In this document: one piece after another, positions 9,024-17,438 of the stretch
Position numbering within the stretch: the first letter of the stretch is position 1
How the letters are laid out: each line of letters begins with the position of its first letter
Assembly: GCA_041590075.1 (NCBI GenBank)
Contig: JBFHUL010000003.1
Location: 13,393 to 77,392 of the forward strand
Origin: PZPK01 sp041590075
Lineage (GTDB): Bacteria; Pseudomonadota; Gammaproteobacteria; Pseudomonadales; Oleiphilaceae
DNA length: 64,000 nucleotides
Direction of reading: 5' to 3'
Program-made: the position numbers and the translations under genes
The notes under the pieces: generated by a model
What the model saw: the letters and a program-made list of their open reading frames with translations, nothing else
What the model was told of the DNA's origin: nothing
The model's database searches: none

Positions 9024-9452
9024 TCACTCGTTGGTTAGTCCATTCAGGGTGAGCACCAGACGCCGTGCGCCCGCTTGCTCCCGATGCTCACCCAGATAAA
9101 TACCTTGCCATGTGCCCAGTGCCAAACGGCCTTCGCTCACCGGAATGCTCAGGGAGCTCCCAAGCAAACTGGTCTTGAGATGCGCCGTCATATCATCGGG
9201 CCCTTCGCAGGTATGCTCAAAATAGTCAGCACCGTCGGGTGCCAGCCTGCGCAAAAACTGCTCCATATCCCCGCGCACACTTGGGTCGGCGTTTTCGTTA
9301 ATACTCAGTGATGCCGATGTGTGCTGAATAAACACGTGCAAGAGGCCTACTCGCACTTCCGATAGTTCCGGCAGTGCGTCGACCACGTTCCGGGTAATGA
9401 GATGAATACCCCGGGATTTCGCGCCTATTGTGAGGCTTCTTTGTATCCACAT
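9024..9452 (-). CDS. yjbQ: YjbQ-family protein (UPF0047)
   Basis: 142 aa from the ATG at 9452 (MWIQRSL, the usual start of this family; 10 further codons are open upstream). The patterns HTSASLSINENADPSVR, GPDDMTAHLK and GTWQGIYLGEHR are diagnostic of the YjbQ family, small trimeric proteins for which a weak thiamine-phosphate synthase activity has been reported in E. coli; the natural role is unclear. The stop codon overlaps a potential GTG start of the downstream EAL gene, suggesting one transcript. Confidence 0.88.
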   Translation of the reverse strand: MWIQRSLTIGAKSRGIHLITRNVVDALPELSEVRVGLLHVFIQHTSASLSINENADPSVRGDMEQFLRRLAPDGADYFEHTCEGPDDMTAHLKTSLLGSSLSIPVSEGRLALGTWQGIYLGEHREQAGARRLVLTLNGLTNE

Positions 9453-9812
9453 ACCACCAGAGTTCGTGTAATTTTTGTGCATAATTGTACATCTGTGTGT
9501 ACGATGAATTGCAGGGGTATCAGGTGCGCACGCCGGTGCCTGAATGCTGCAAAAATGCGCGCGGGAACAGGCAATATAGACATTGTCATTATTTGTGACA
9601 AATGATTTATTTTTTGAACCGGCTTAAGATAATCCTGTCTATGTAGTCTAAGATTGAGATGAGTGTTTTACACATTCAGCATGGCATGGGACCACATCAG
9701 TCTGCCAGGAAACTTTACCTTCAAAACATACTTTCTCTGCCGATAACTCAAGAGAAAGCACACACGGGAAAGACATGAACGCATAACCGAATCATTGCTT
9801 CCAGGGGGCGAT
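9453..9812. other. 360-bp divergent intergenic region between yjbQ and yeaG
   Basis: No gene is seen. It contains an inverted repeat TTGTCA (9583-9588) / TGACAA (9596-9601) with a 7-nt spacer, set in A+T-rich DNA, and farther on a weak promoter-like pair TTGAAC (9614-9619) and TCTATG (9638-9643). The strong ribosome site of yeaG (AGGGGGC, 9803-9809) closes the region. The long leader suggests regulated expression of the yeaG operon, which in E. coli is induced by starvation and stress. Confidence 0.4.
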
Positions 9813-11735
9813 ATGAGCATTTTTAGCCACTACCAGTCTCGGTATGAATCCACTCAGCAGGAAGAGTTCACGTTAGAAGAATATCTTCAGATATGTAAGA
9901 AAGATCCGAGCGCTTACGCCACTGCCGCCGAACGCATGTTGATTGCCATCGGCGAACCAGAACTTATCGACACCTCCAAAGACCCACGCCTCAGCCGCAT
10001 CTTTTCCAACAAAGTCATTAAACGCTACAAAGAGTTCGACGAATTCTACGGTATGGAAGAATGCGTCGAGCAAATCGTTTCTTTCTTTAAGCACGCCGCG
10101 CAGGGTCTGGAAGAGAAAAAGCAAATTCTGTATTTGTTGGGGCCGGTCGGTGGTGGCAAATCCTCACTGGCTGAAAAACTCAAAGCCCTCATGCAGAAAG
10201 TGCCGTTCTATGCCATCAAGGGCTCGCCCGTCAACGAGAGTCCTTTGTCGCTGTTCAACGCGCAGGAAGACGCTCAGATACTGGAAGAAGAATACGGTAT
10301 TCCCTCCCGTTATTTGGGTACGATCATGTCACCCTGGGCGGTGAAACGCTTGCATGAATATGGCGGCGACATCAGCAAGTTCAAAATCGTCAAGCTTTGG
10401 CCATCGATCCTCGATCAGGTGGCGATCGCAAAAACCGAACCGGGTGACGAAAACAATCAGGATATCTCGTCGCTGGTGGGCAAGGTAAACATTCGAATGC
10501 TGGAAGAATACGCCCAGCATGATCCGGATGCCTACAGTTTCAGCGGCGGACTTTGCCGCGCGAACCAGGGACTGCTGGAATTCGTCGAAATGTTCAAGGC
10601 GCCCATCAAAGTATTGCACCCCTTGCTCACGGCCACGCAGGAAGGCAACTACAATTCCACCGAAGGCATGAGTGCTATCCCCTTTGAGGGCATTATTCTG
10701 GCGCACTCGAATGAATCGGAGTGGCAAAGCTTCCGCAACAACAAAAATAACGAGGCTTTTCTCGATCGTATTTCGATTGTGAAAGTGCCCTACTGCCTGC
10801 GGGTTACGGAAGAGATCAAAATTTACAACAAGCTGCTTGCCAACAGCTCACTAGCGAAAGCCAGCTGCGCCCCTGACACCCTGAATATGCTAGCCCAGTT
10901 CTCGGTACTCTCTCGACTGGTGGAGCCCGAAAATTCAAGCATTTATTCCAAAATGAAGGTTTACGACGGGCAGAATATAAAAGACACCGACCCCAAGGCC
11001 AAATCGATTCAGGAGTATAAAGACAGCGCAGGCGTGAATGAAGGCATGGAAGGCTTGTCGACACGCTTTGCCTTTAAAATTCTGTCGCGCGTTTTCAATT
11101 TCGACACCTCCGAGGTCGCAGCCAACCCGGTTCACCTTCTGTATGTACTGGAAAAGCAGATAGAACAGGAACAATTTCCACAAGAAACCGCCGAACGCTA
11201 TCTGCGCTTCATCAAAGAGTTTATGGCGCCGCATTATGTAGAATTTATTGGCAAGGAAATTCAAACGGCGTATCTGGAATCGTATTCGGAATACGGTCAA
11301 AACATTTTCGATCGTTATGTGACCTACGCAGACTTCTGGATTCAGGATCAGGAATATCGCGATCCCGAAACAGGCGAAATTTTTGACCGGGCCGCGATCA
11401 ACGAAGAGCTCGAAAAAATCGAGAAACCGGCGGGAATCAGCAATCCCAAAGATTTCCGTAACGAAATCGTTAATTTCGTTTTGCGCGCCCGGGCCAACAA
11501 CAACGGCAACAATCCCTCATGGCTCAGCTATGAAAAATTGCGCACAGTAATCGAGAAGAAAATGTTCTCGAATACGGAAGATTTACTGCCCGTTATTTCC
11601 TTCAATGCCAAAGGATCTCAGGAGGATAAACGCAAACACGAAGAATTTGTTGAGCGCATGATTGATCGCGGCTACACGGAGAAGCAGGTACGTCTGCTGG
11701 CTGAATGGTATCTGCGCGTGCGCAAATCTCAATAA
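9813..11735 (+). CDS. yeaG: PrkA-family serine protein kinase YeaG
   Basis: 640 aa from the ATG at 9813, chosen over an in-frame start 18 nt upstream because of the ribosome site AGGGGGC and the conserved beginning MSIFSHY. The N-terminal AAA-like region has Walker A GPVGGGKSS (110-118, Lys116); the C-terminal region carries the PrkA kinase-like domain. Near-identity in pattern to E. coli YeaG extends through the whole length (for example QEGNYNSTEG, ILAHSNESEW, SYSEYGQNIFDRYVTYADFW). YeaG is a protein kinase needed in sustained nitrogen starvation and stress survival; its targets are poorly known. First gene of the yeaG-yeaH-spoVR cluster. Confidence 0.95.
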   Translation: MSIFSHYQSRYESTQQEEFTLEEYLQICKKDPSAYATAAERMLIAIGEPELIDTSKDPRLSRIFSNKVIKRYKEFDEFYGMEECVEQIVSFFKHAAQGLEEKKQILYLLGPVGGGKSSLAEKLKALMQKVPFYAIKGSPVNESPLSLFNAQEDAQILEEEYGIPSRYLGTIMSPWAVKRLHEYGGDISKFKIVKLWPSILDQVAIAKTEPGDENNQDISSLVGKVNIRMLEEYAQHDPDAYSFSGGLCRANQGLLEFVEMFKAPIKVLHPLLTATQEGNYNSTEGMSAIPFEGIILAHSNESEWQSFRNNKNNEAFLDRISIVKVPYCLRVTEEIKIYNKLLANSSLAKASCAPDTLNMLAQFSVLSRLVEPENSSIYSKMKVYDGQNIKDTDPKAKSIQEYKDSAGVNEGMEGLSTRFAFKILSRVFNFDTSEVAANPVHLLYVLEKQIEQEQFPQETAERYLRFIKEFMAPHYVEFIGKEIQTAYLESYSEYGQNIFDRYVTYADFWIQDQEYRDPETGEIFDRAAINEELEKIEKPAGISNPKDFRNEIVNFVLRARANNNGNNPSWLSYEKLRTVIEKKMFSNTEDLLPVISFNAKGSQEDKRKHEEFVERMIDRGYTEKQVRLLAEWYLRVRKSQ

Positions 11736-11804
11736 ATTCACTGAAAACGATGCGCGCCAACTTGCCTCGCAAGCAAACGGCGCAGCGACATCGCGGGAGT
11801 ATTT

Positions 11805-13085
11805 ATGGGCTTAACCCATATTGTTGACCGACGTCTGAATGGTAAAAACAAAAGCGCTGTTAATCGCGAACGATTTCTGCGGCGTTATCGTCAGCACATC
11901 AAAAAAGCCGTGTCGGAGGCCGTGGGCAAGCGCAGCATCACCGACATGGACCGCGGCGAAAGCATCAGCATTCCCAGTAAGGATATTGAAGAACCCATCT
12001 TCAATTCGGGTAAGGGCGGCGTCAAGGAGATGGTGCATCCCGGCAACAAGGAGTTTACTGCAGGCGACCAGCTACCCCGCCCGCCTGGCGGCCAAGGCGC
12101 AGGCGGAAGCGGTCAGGGCGAAGCCAGCGACTCAGGCGAAGGCGTCGACGAGTTTGTATTTCAGATCTCTCAGGATGAGTTTCTAGACTTTATGTTCGAG
12201 GACCTCGAACTCCCTAACCTCATCAAAAAACAACTGAAAGACACCACTTCATACAAATACCTGCGAGCGGGCTACTCCAATCAGGGCACACCAGCGAAAA
12301 TAAATATTGTACGCTCACTTCGCGGAGCCTATGCACGCCGCATGGCGATGTCGGGAAAAACCCGGGAAACGATCCGCGCCCTTGAGCGCGAGTTGGCGGA
12401 TTTAGTTGCCGATCCCCATGAGCACCCTACACGCCAAAAAGAATTAGAGGACGAAATCCTTCGCTTGAAAGACCGCATTCAACGCATCCCCTGGATCGAC
12501 GAATTCGACCTCAAATTCAATCAGTACATTAAACACCCAGTGCCCTGCACAAGCGCCGTTATGTTTTGTCTCATGGATGTCTCCGGCTCCATGAGTCAAA
12601 TGCACAAGGATATTGCCAAGCGCTTTTATATCCTGCTGTATCTTTTTTTGAAGCGGAATTACCAGAAAATCGACGTGGTCTTTATTCGCCATCACACCAG
12701 TGCCAAGGAGGTCGATGAAGAAGAGTTCTTTTATTCGCGCGAAACCGGCGGAACCATTGTATCAAGCGCCATCAAACTGATGCGCGATATCATGGTGAAA
12801 CGCTACTCCGCAGACGAATGGAATATCTACGCCGCACAGGCCTCCGACGGCGACAACTGGAACGACGACTCGCCCCTGTGTACCAAAATCCTGAGAGAGA
12901 GCATTCTGCCTTACGTACAATACTATTCCTACATTGAAATCACGCCGCACGAGCATCAAATGCTGTGGCATGAGTTTGAAAAGCTCAGCTCAGATTTCCA
13001 GGATAACTTCGCCATGCAGCACATCACCGATCCCAGCGAGATCTACCCGGTATTCCGCAAGCTTTTTCAGAGGAAACCCGCATGA
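11805..13085 (+). CDS. yeaH: YeaH/YhbH-family protein (DUF444)
   Basis: 426 aa; GGGAG upstream of the ATG is its ribosome site. The N-terminal half is charged, with a Gly/Ser/Gln-rich low-complexity stretch at about residues 88-112. The C-terminal half has a von Willebrand factor A-like fold signature with a MIDAS metal site, DVSGS at 258-262, and a later ASDGDN segment. The family is always found with PrkA kinases and SpoVR; the VWA-like part suggests a metal-dependent protein-binding role. It lies 69 nt after yeaG and overlaps spoVR by 4 nt. Confidence 0.93.
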   Translation: MGLTHIVDRRLNGKNKSAVNRERFLRRYRQHIKKAVSEAVGKRSITDMDRGESISIPSKDIEEPIFNSGKGGVKEMVHPGNKEFTAGDQLPRPPGGQGAGGSGQGEASDSGEGVDEFVFQISQDEFLDFMFEDLELPNLIKKQLKDTTSYKYLRAGYSNQGTPAKINIVRSLRGAYARRMAMSGKTRETIRALERELADLVADPHEHPTRQKELEDEILRLKDRIQRIPWIDEFDLKFNQYIKHPVPCTSAVMFCLMDVSGSMSQMHKDIAKRFYILLYLFLKRNYQKIDVVFIRHHTSAKEVDEEEFFYSRETGGTIVSSAIKLMRDIMVKRYSADEWNIYAAQASDGDNWNDDSPLCTKILRESILPYVQYYSYIEITPHEHQMLWHEFEKLSSDFQDNFAMQHITDPSEIYPVFRKLFQRKPA

Positions 13086-14611
13086 GTAAGGAGAAGCAGC
13101 GCCATTTCATCTCCACCGGCTCGGAATGGTCCTTTGAGCTGATTGAGGAATACGACCGTGCGATTGCCGAAATTGCCGAAGAATTCGGTTTGGACACTTA
13201 CCCAAACCAAATTGAAATTATCAGTGCCGAACAGATGCTCGATGCCTACTCTTCAGTGGGTATGCCGGTAGGCTATCATCACTGGTCTTTTGGCAAACAG
13301 TTTCTGCATAGTGCAAAAGGCTACCAGCGGGGACAGATGGGGCTGGCCTACGAAATCGTGATCAATTCCAACCCGTGCATTGCCTATCTCATGGAAGAAA
13401 ACACCATGATGATGCAGGCGCTGGTCATTGCACATGCCAGTTATGGCCATAACTCCTTTTTTAAAGGCAACTACCTGTTTAAAACCTGGACCGATGCCAG
13501 CGCGATTATCGACTATCTGCTCTTCGCCAAAAACTATATCGCCAAGTGCGAAAGCCGTTATGGCCTGGACGAGGTAGAAAAAATACTGGATTCCTGCCAT
13601 GCCATCATGAATTACGGCGTGGATCGCTACAAACGCCCCTCCCCTATTTCAGCCGAAGAGGAACAGCAACGCCAGGAAGAGCGTGAATACTACCTACAGC
13701 AGCAAGTGAACGAGTTGTGGCGTACGATTCCCACCGGGGCCAGTGAAGGCAAGCGTTCTAAACGGCAGCGCTTTCCAGAGGAGCCTCAGGAAAACCTGTT
13801 GTATTTTATTGAGAAAAACGCGCCGCTACTGGAGCCCTGGCAGCGCGAGATCATTCGCATCGTTCGCAAAATTGCCCAGTACTTTTATCCTCAGCGCCAA
13901 ACGCAGGTAATGAATGAGGGCTGGGCGACGTTTTGGCACTATACCATTATGAACCGACTCTACGATAAGGGCTTGGTGGACGAAGGCTTCATGATCGAGT
14001 TTTTCAAATCACATACCGCAGTGATCTATCAGCCCCCCTTCGATAGCCAATGGTACAGCGGCATCAATCCTTACACTCTGGGCTTCACCATGTATCAGGA
14101 TTTGCGGCGAATCTGCGAAGCGCCTACCGAAGAGGACAAACAGTGGTTTCCCGACATTGCCGGATCGGACTGGAAAACCACACTCGATTTCGCGATGCGC
14201 AATTTTAAGGATGAGAGTTTTATTCTGCAGTTCCTATCGCCCAAAGTAATTCGTGATCTCAAGTTATTTGCCATTCGCGATGACGACCAAAAAGAGCATT
14301 ATGAAGTAACAGGCATTCATGATGAAAACGGCTACCGCTACGTGCGAGAGCAGCTCGCCAAACAATACAACCTGAGTATGCGGGAACCCAATATTCAGAT
14401 TTATGATGTCGACCTGCGCGGTGACCGATCCCTTACCTTGCGGCACATCCCTCAGGACCGTGTGCCCCTAGGCAAAGATACCGAAGAAGTTCTGCGTCAT
14501 GTACACCGACTGTGGGGCTTTGATGTACACCTCATGAGCGTTGACGAAGGCGATACCGTAGCGGAATACCACTGCCCGCCTCTGCAACTCCCCCTGGAGG
14601 ATCAGGCGTAG
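13082..14611 (+). CDS. ycgB: SpoVR-family protein (YcgB)
   Basis: 509 aa. The ATG overlaps the yeaH stop (ATGA), implying translational coupling. Diagnostic SpoVR segments are visible: MPVGYHHWSFGK near residues 60-70, MNEGWATFWHY near 280, and a C-terminal YDVDLRGDRSLTLRH. SpoVR of Bacillus acts in spore cortex formation; in non-sporulating bacteria the homologue belongs to the PrkA-DUF444 stress module and its biochemistry is unresolved. The HHW and EGW..(F)WH clusters could bind metal (inference). A hairpin overlaps the stop codon. Confidence 0.93.
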   Translation: MSKEKQRHFISTGSEWSFELIEEYDRAIAEIAEEFGLDTYPNQIEIISAEQMLDAYSSVGMPVGYHHWSFGKQFLHSAKGYQRGQMGLAYEIVINSNPCIAYLMEENTMMMQALVIAHASYGHNSFFKGNYLFKTWTDASAIIDYLLFAKNYIAKCESRYGLDEVEKILDSCHAIMNYGVDRYKRPSPISAEEEQQRQEEREYYLQQQVNELWRTIPTGASEGKRSKRQRFPEEPQENLLYFIEKNAPLLEPWQREIIRIVRKIAQYFYPQRQTQVMNEGWATFWHYTIMNRLYDKGLVDEGFMIEFFKSHTAVIYQPPFDSQWYSGINPYTLGFTMYQDLRRICEAPTEEDKQWFPDIAGSDWKTTLDFAMRNFKDESFILQFLSPKVIRDLKLFAIRDDDQKEHYEVTGIHDENGYRYVREQLAKQYNLSMREPNIQIYDVDLRGDRSLTLRHIPQDRVPLGKDTEEVLRHVHRLWGFDVHLMSVDEGDTVAEYHCPPLQLPLEDQA

Positions 14612-14625
14612 CTCGTCTGATCCTC
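14597..14625. terminator. Hairpin overlapping the spoVR stop codon
   Basis: Perfect 9-bp inverted repeat GAGGATCAG (14597-14605) / CTGATCCTC (14617-14625), loop 11 nt containing the TAG stop. It lies between convergent genes (spoVR and fpr) but has no T-tract, so it may be a weak or factor-assisted terminator or an RNA 3'-end stabiliser. Confidence 0.45.
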
Positions 14626-14644
14626 ACTCACCAGACCGGCACCT

Positions 14645-15418
14645 CTAACTTTCAACAAACGCGCGCTCGATCACGTAGTGACCCTGATCGCCGTGACGCG
14701 CCTCATAAAAGCCCATACGATCAAGAATCTTACACGTATCCTTGAGCATACTGGGGCTGCCGCAAATCATAAAACGGTCTCGCTCCGGGTCCAGATCCGG
14801 AAGACCAATCTCACTGGTCAGTTTCCCACTTTCCAGGGCATCGGTGATACGCCCTTGGCGATCGAAAGGATCGCGCGTGACGGTGGGATAGTAAATCAGC
14901 TTGTTTCTAACTTCTTCACCAAAATATTCGTTATTGGGCAGCTCGCGCTCAATTTCCTCTCGGTATGCCAGCTCGGAGGTATAACGTGTACCGTGGGTGA
15001 GGATCACTTTATCGTACTGCTCATAGGTTTCCGGATCTTTGATAATGCTTAGAAAAGGCGCCAGCCCTGTGCCAGTGCTGATCAGATATAAATTGCGCCC
15101 AGGCAGGAGGTGGTCGAGCACAAGCGTACCCGTGGGCTTTCGGCTAACCAGAATCTGATCACCCGGCTGAATTTTCTGCAGTTTGGACGTCAGGGGACCG
15201 TCGGGTACCTTGATACTAAAAAACTCCAGCTCTTCTTCGTAATTGGCGCTGGCAATGCTGTAGGCTCGCATAAGAGGCTTACCCTCCTGCTCCAAGCCAA
15301 TCATAATAAAATGCCCATTTTTAAAGCGCAGCGAGGGATCGCGGCTCGTCTTGAAACTAAACAGCGTATCGTTCCAGTGACGCACACTGGTCACGGTTTC
15401 TTTCAAAAAGCCAGCCAT
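14645..15418 (-). CDS. fpr: Ferredoxin--NADP+ reductase
   Basis: 257 aa from the ATG at 15418 (MAGFLKETV), preferred over an open extension of 17 residues because GGAG stands just upstream and family members start here. FAD-binding motif RAYS is at 51-54 and the NADP-binding GTGLAP at 116-121; the C-terminus RAFVES fits the bacterial subclass I type of Azotobacter/Pseudomonas Fpr. It exchanges electrons between NADPH and ferredoxin/flavodoxin and supports oxidative-stress defence and Fe-S metabolism. It is transcribed away from a FinR-like LysR gene, the arrangement known in Pseudomonas where FinR activates fpr. Confidence 0.93.
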   Translation of the reverse strand: MAGFLKETVTSVRHWNDTLFSFKTSRDPSLRFKNGHFIMIGLEQEGKPLMRAYSIASANYEEELEFFSIKVPDGPLTSKLQKIQPGDQILVSRKPTGTLVLDHLLPGRNLYLISTGTGLAPFLSIIKDPETYEQYDKVILTHGTRYTSELAYREEIERELPNNEYFGEEVRNKLIYYPTVTRDPFDRQGRITDALESGKLTSEIGLPDLDPERDRFMICGSPSMLKDTCKILDRMGFYEARHGDQGHYVIERAFVES

Positions 15419-15482
15419 ACATACTCCAATCAGAATAAAGCAGATCAAGGAAAACTTGTGGTACAGCATACTGCCCTCTAAT

Positions 15483-15510
15483 ATATTTAAAAATCAGATA
15501 TTTTAAATAT
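15483..15510. promoter_or_regulatory. Perfect 10-bp palindrome in the fpr/finR intergenic region
   Basis: ATATTTAAAA (15483-15492) and TTTTAAATAT (15501-15510) are exact inverted repeats with an 8-nt spacer, centrally placed between the divergent fpr and LysR genes. Position and symmetry suggest the regulatory binding site of the LysR protein for fpr, overlapping the promoters; the A+T-rich composition also makes promoter elements likely here. Confidence 0.5.
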
Positions 15511-15516
15511 AATTAT

Positions 15517-15529
15517 TCGGTTTTACCGA
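15517..15529. promoter_or_regulatory. T-N11-A LysR-type box next to the finR start
   Basis: TCGGTTTTACCGA is a 5-bp inverted repeat with a 3-nt spacer and fits the LysR box T-N11-A exactly. It ends 2 nt before the ATG of the LysR gene, where a ribosome site would be expected but none is seen. Autorepression by occupying the start region is an inference. Confidence 0.5.
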
Positions 15530-15531
15530 TT

Positions 15532-16413
15532 ATGAAATTTTCACTGAAACAAATAGAAGTCTTTCTGGAAGTCGCGAAACACGAAAACATGACGCGTGCG
15601 GCCAACGCGCTCGCCATGTCGCAGTCTGCCGCCAGCGAATCGCTGAAAACGCTGGAATCGCAATTCGGTATTCAACTGTTCGATCGCGTAGGGAAACGCC
15701 TGCAACTCAACGAGCTGGGTAAACTGATGCGGGGTGAAGCCGCTGCTTTCATCGAACATGCGCAACGCCTGGAAGAATCATTAACCAAGCATCAGGAAGT
15801 CGGCGCCTTAAAGGTGGGAGCCACACTTTCAATTGGCAATTATCTCGCCATCAATATTCTCTCGGACTACCGTCACCGCTATCCGGAAGCCCGCATCAGT
15901 CTGGATGTAGAGAACACAACCCACATCGCCGCACGCGTCGCCCATTTCGAATTGGACATCGGACTCATCGAAGGCGAAATCTCTCACCCTGATTTGGACG
16001 TGAGCCCCTGGCGCGAAGACGAACTGGTCGTGTTCTGCTCTCCCAATCACCCATACGCAAAATACAGAACACTAAAAGACGAACACTTATTGGCGGCGGA
16101 ATGGGTGTTGCGCGAAGCTGGGTCGGGCACCCGACAGGCTTTTGATCATGCCATGCATGGTATCGTACCCCAGTTAAAAATAGCGCTCGAACTGCAACAC
16201 ACAGAGGCCATAAAAAGAGCCGTTGAGAGTAATATGGGAATCGGTTGCTTGTCGCGTATTACGCTCGCCGATGCATTCAAACGTGGCAACCTAATCCCTC
16301 TATCTGTGCCTCACCGAGACTTTCACCGGCAGTTCTACTTTATTCTGCATCGCAATAAATACCGCAGCGCCGGCATCACCAAATGGCTCGATTTGTGCCG
16401 CAATTACCAGTGA
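15532..16413 (+). CDS. finR: LysR-family regulator, FinR-like
   Basis: 293 aa. The N-terminal winged helix-turn-helix (about 1-60; SQSAASESLKTLE then LFDRVGKRLQL) closely follows the pattern of Pseudomonas FinR, the activator of fpr under superoxide stress; the remainder is the periplasmic-binding-like effector domain. Position divergent from fpr supports the assignment. No Shine-Dalgarno sequence precedes the ATG; instead a palindrome abuts it, so the message may be leaderless or poorly translated. The signal sensed is not evident. Confidence 0.85.
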   Translation: MKFSLKQIEVFLEVAKHENMTRAANALAMSQSAASESLKTLESQFGIQLFDRVGKRLQLNELGKLMRGEAAAFIEHAQRLEESLTKHQEVGALKVGATLSIGNYLAINILSDYRHRYPEARISLDVENTTHIAARVAHFELDIGLIEGEISHPDLDVSPWREDELVVFCSPNHPYAKYRTLKDEHLLAAEWVLREAGSGTRQAFDHAMHGIVPQLKIALELQHTEAIKRAVESNMGIGCLSRITLADAFKRGNLIPLSVPHRDFHRQFYFILHRNKYRSAGITKWLDLCRNYQ

Positions 16414-16479
16414 TTGAGGTAGCCCCCGTGATGCCCTATGCTTTGCGGCGGATTGGAATCATCGTGGAGAAAAGGCTTC

Positions 16480-17331
16480 ATGTTCGACAAGATCGTATTT
16501 GCCGGTGGCGGCAATCGTTGTTTCTGGCAGGCGGGATTTTGGCTGCGCCTGAATGAAGAAATAGAAATTCGCCCCAAGGTAATCAGCTCAGTGAGTGCCG
16601 GCGCCGCAATTTCGAGCGCGCTTCTGGCAGGCTGCATGGAGGCCACCCTGCATCACACCAAGGAAATCATGGCCGGCAACCGCAAGAATCGCTATTGGAA
16701 AAACCTGTTTGCCAAAGCCCCCATCCATCCGCACACCGCGCTCTATCGACGCATCGTTGAACTCTCCATTGACGCACAGGGGCTTGCAGCCTTGCACCGC
16801 GCCCCGGAGAATCGCATTCTGGTCGCCCACATTCCTCGCTGGCTCGGACCACGCAGCGCGGTCATGGTGGGCTTGGGCGCCTACCAGCTTGAGAAACACC
16901 TGTACCATCCCGTGCATCCGAAATTGGGTAGAAAGCTGGGCTTCGCTTCCGAGTTTCTTTCCACGCATACTTGCCAAACGGTGTCCGAGCTCTGCGACAC
17001 ACTGATCAGTTCGTCCTGCACCCCTCCGTTTACGCCGCTTATGTACCGCAACAGCAAAGCGGTGCTTGATGGCGGCATGGTCGACAATGTTCCCGTTCAC
17101 GGCGTCGCGGATGTGCCGGGCAACACTCTCATACTTCTGAGCCGCCCCTATAAAACCCTCCCCAAGCCTGAAGGACGCGTCTACGTACAACCCTCATCAC
17201 CGGTTCCTGTAAAAAGCTGGGACTACACCAACCCGGCTGGCGTGCAAGCCACGTTCGACCAAGGCAGAAAAGACGCCGATGCGTTCTTGCAGCGCGTCGC
17301 AAAGCGTCCAATTCAGCCTCTTGCACAGTAA
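16480..17331 (+). CDS. Patatin-like phospholipase-family protein
   Basis: 283 aa from the ATG at 16480, which has GGAGAAAAGG upstream (14 more codons are open before it). Glycine-rich oxyanion loop GGGNRCFWQAG at 9-19, the nucleophile elbow S-V-S39-A-G, and a DGG motif with Asp197 make up the Ser-Asp dyad of patatins. The elbow is SxSxG rather than the canonical GxSxG. It probably hydrolyses acyl esters of lipids; substrate unknown. There is no signal peptide, so it is cytoplasmic. The LysR gene ends 66 nt before. Confidence 0.82.
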   Translation: MFDKIVFAGGGNRCFWQAGFWLRLNEEIEIRPKVISSVSAGAAISSALLAGCMEATLHHTKEIMAGNRKNRYWKNLFAKAPIHPHTALYRRIVELSIDAQGLAALHRAPENRILVAHIPRWLGPRSAVMVGLGAYQLEKHLYHPVHPKLGRKLGFASEFLSTHTCQTVSELCDTLISSSCTPPFTPLMYRNSKAVLDGGMVDNVPVHGVADVPGNTLILLSRPYKTLPKPEGRVYVQPSSPVPVKSWDYTNPAGVQATFDQGRKDADAFLQRVAKRPIQPLAQ

Positions 17332-17438
17332 TAGTGTGACCCCTATCGCAATCACTTTTGTTAGATTTTTTTTCAAAATGCAAGATCGTTATACTCGAGC
17401 GTCCATCAAACAGGATTGTTTTCAGGAATTTACTTCGC

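Noticed and set aside
9682..9697. Sigma-54-like TGGCAT before yeaG
   Set aside because: The -12 GC is missing (CA at the required place), although yeaG is known in E. coli to respond to nitrogen starvation.
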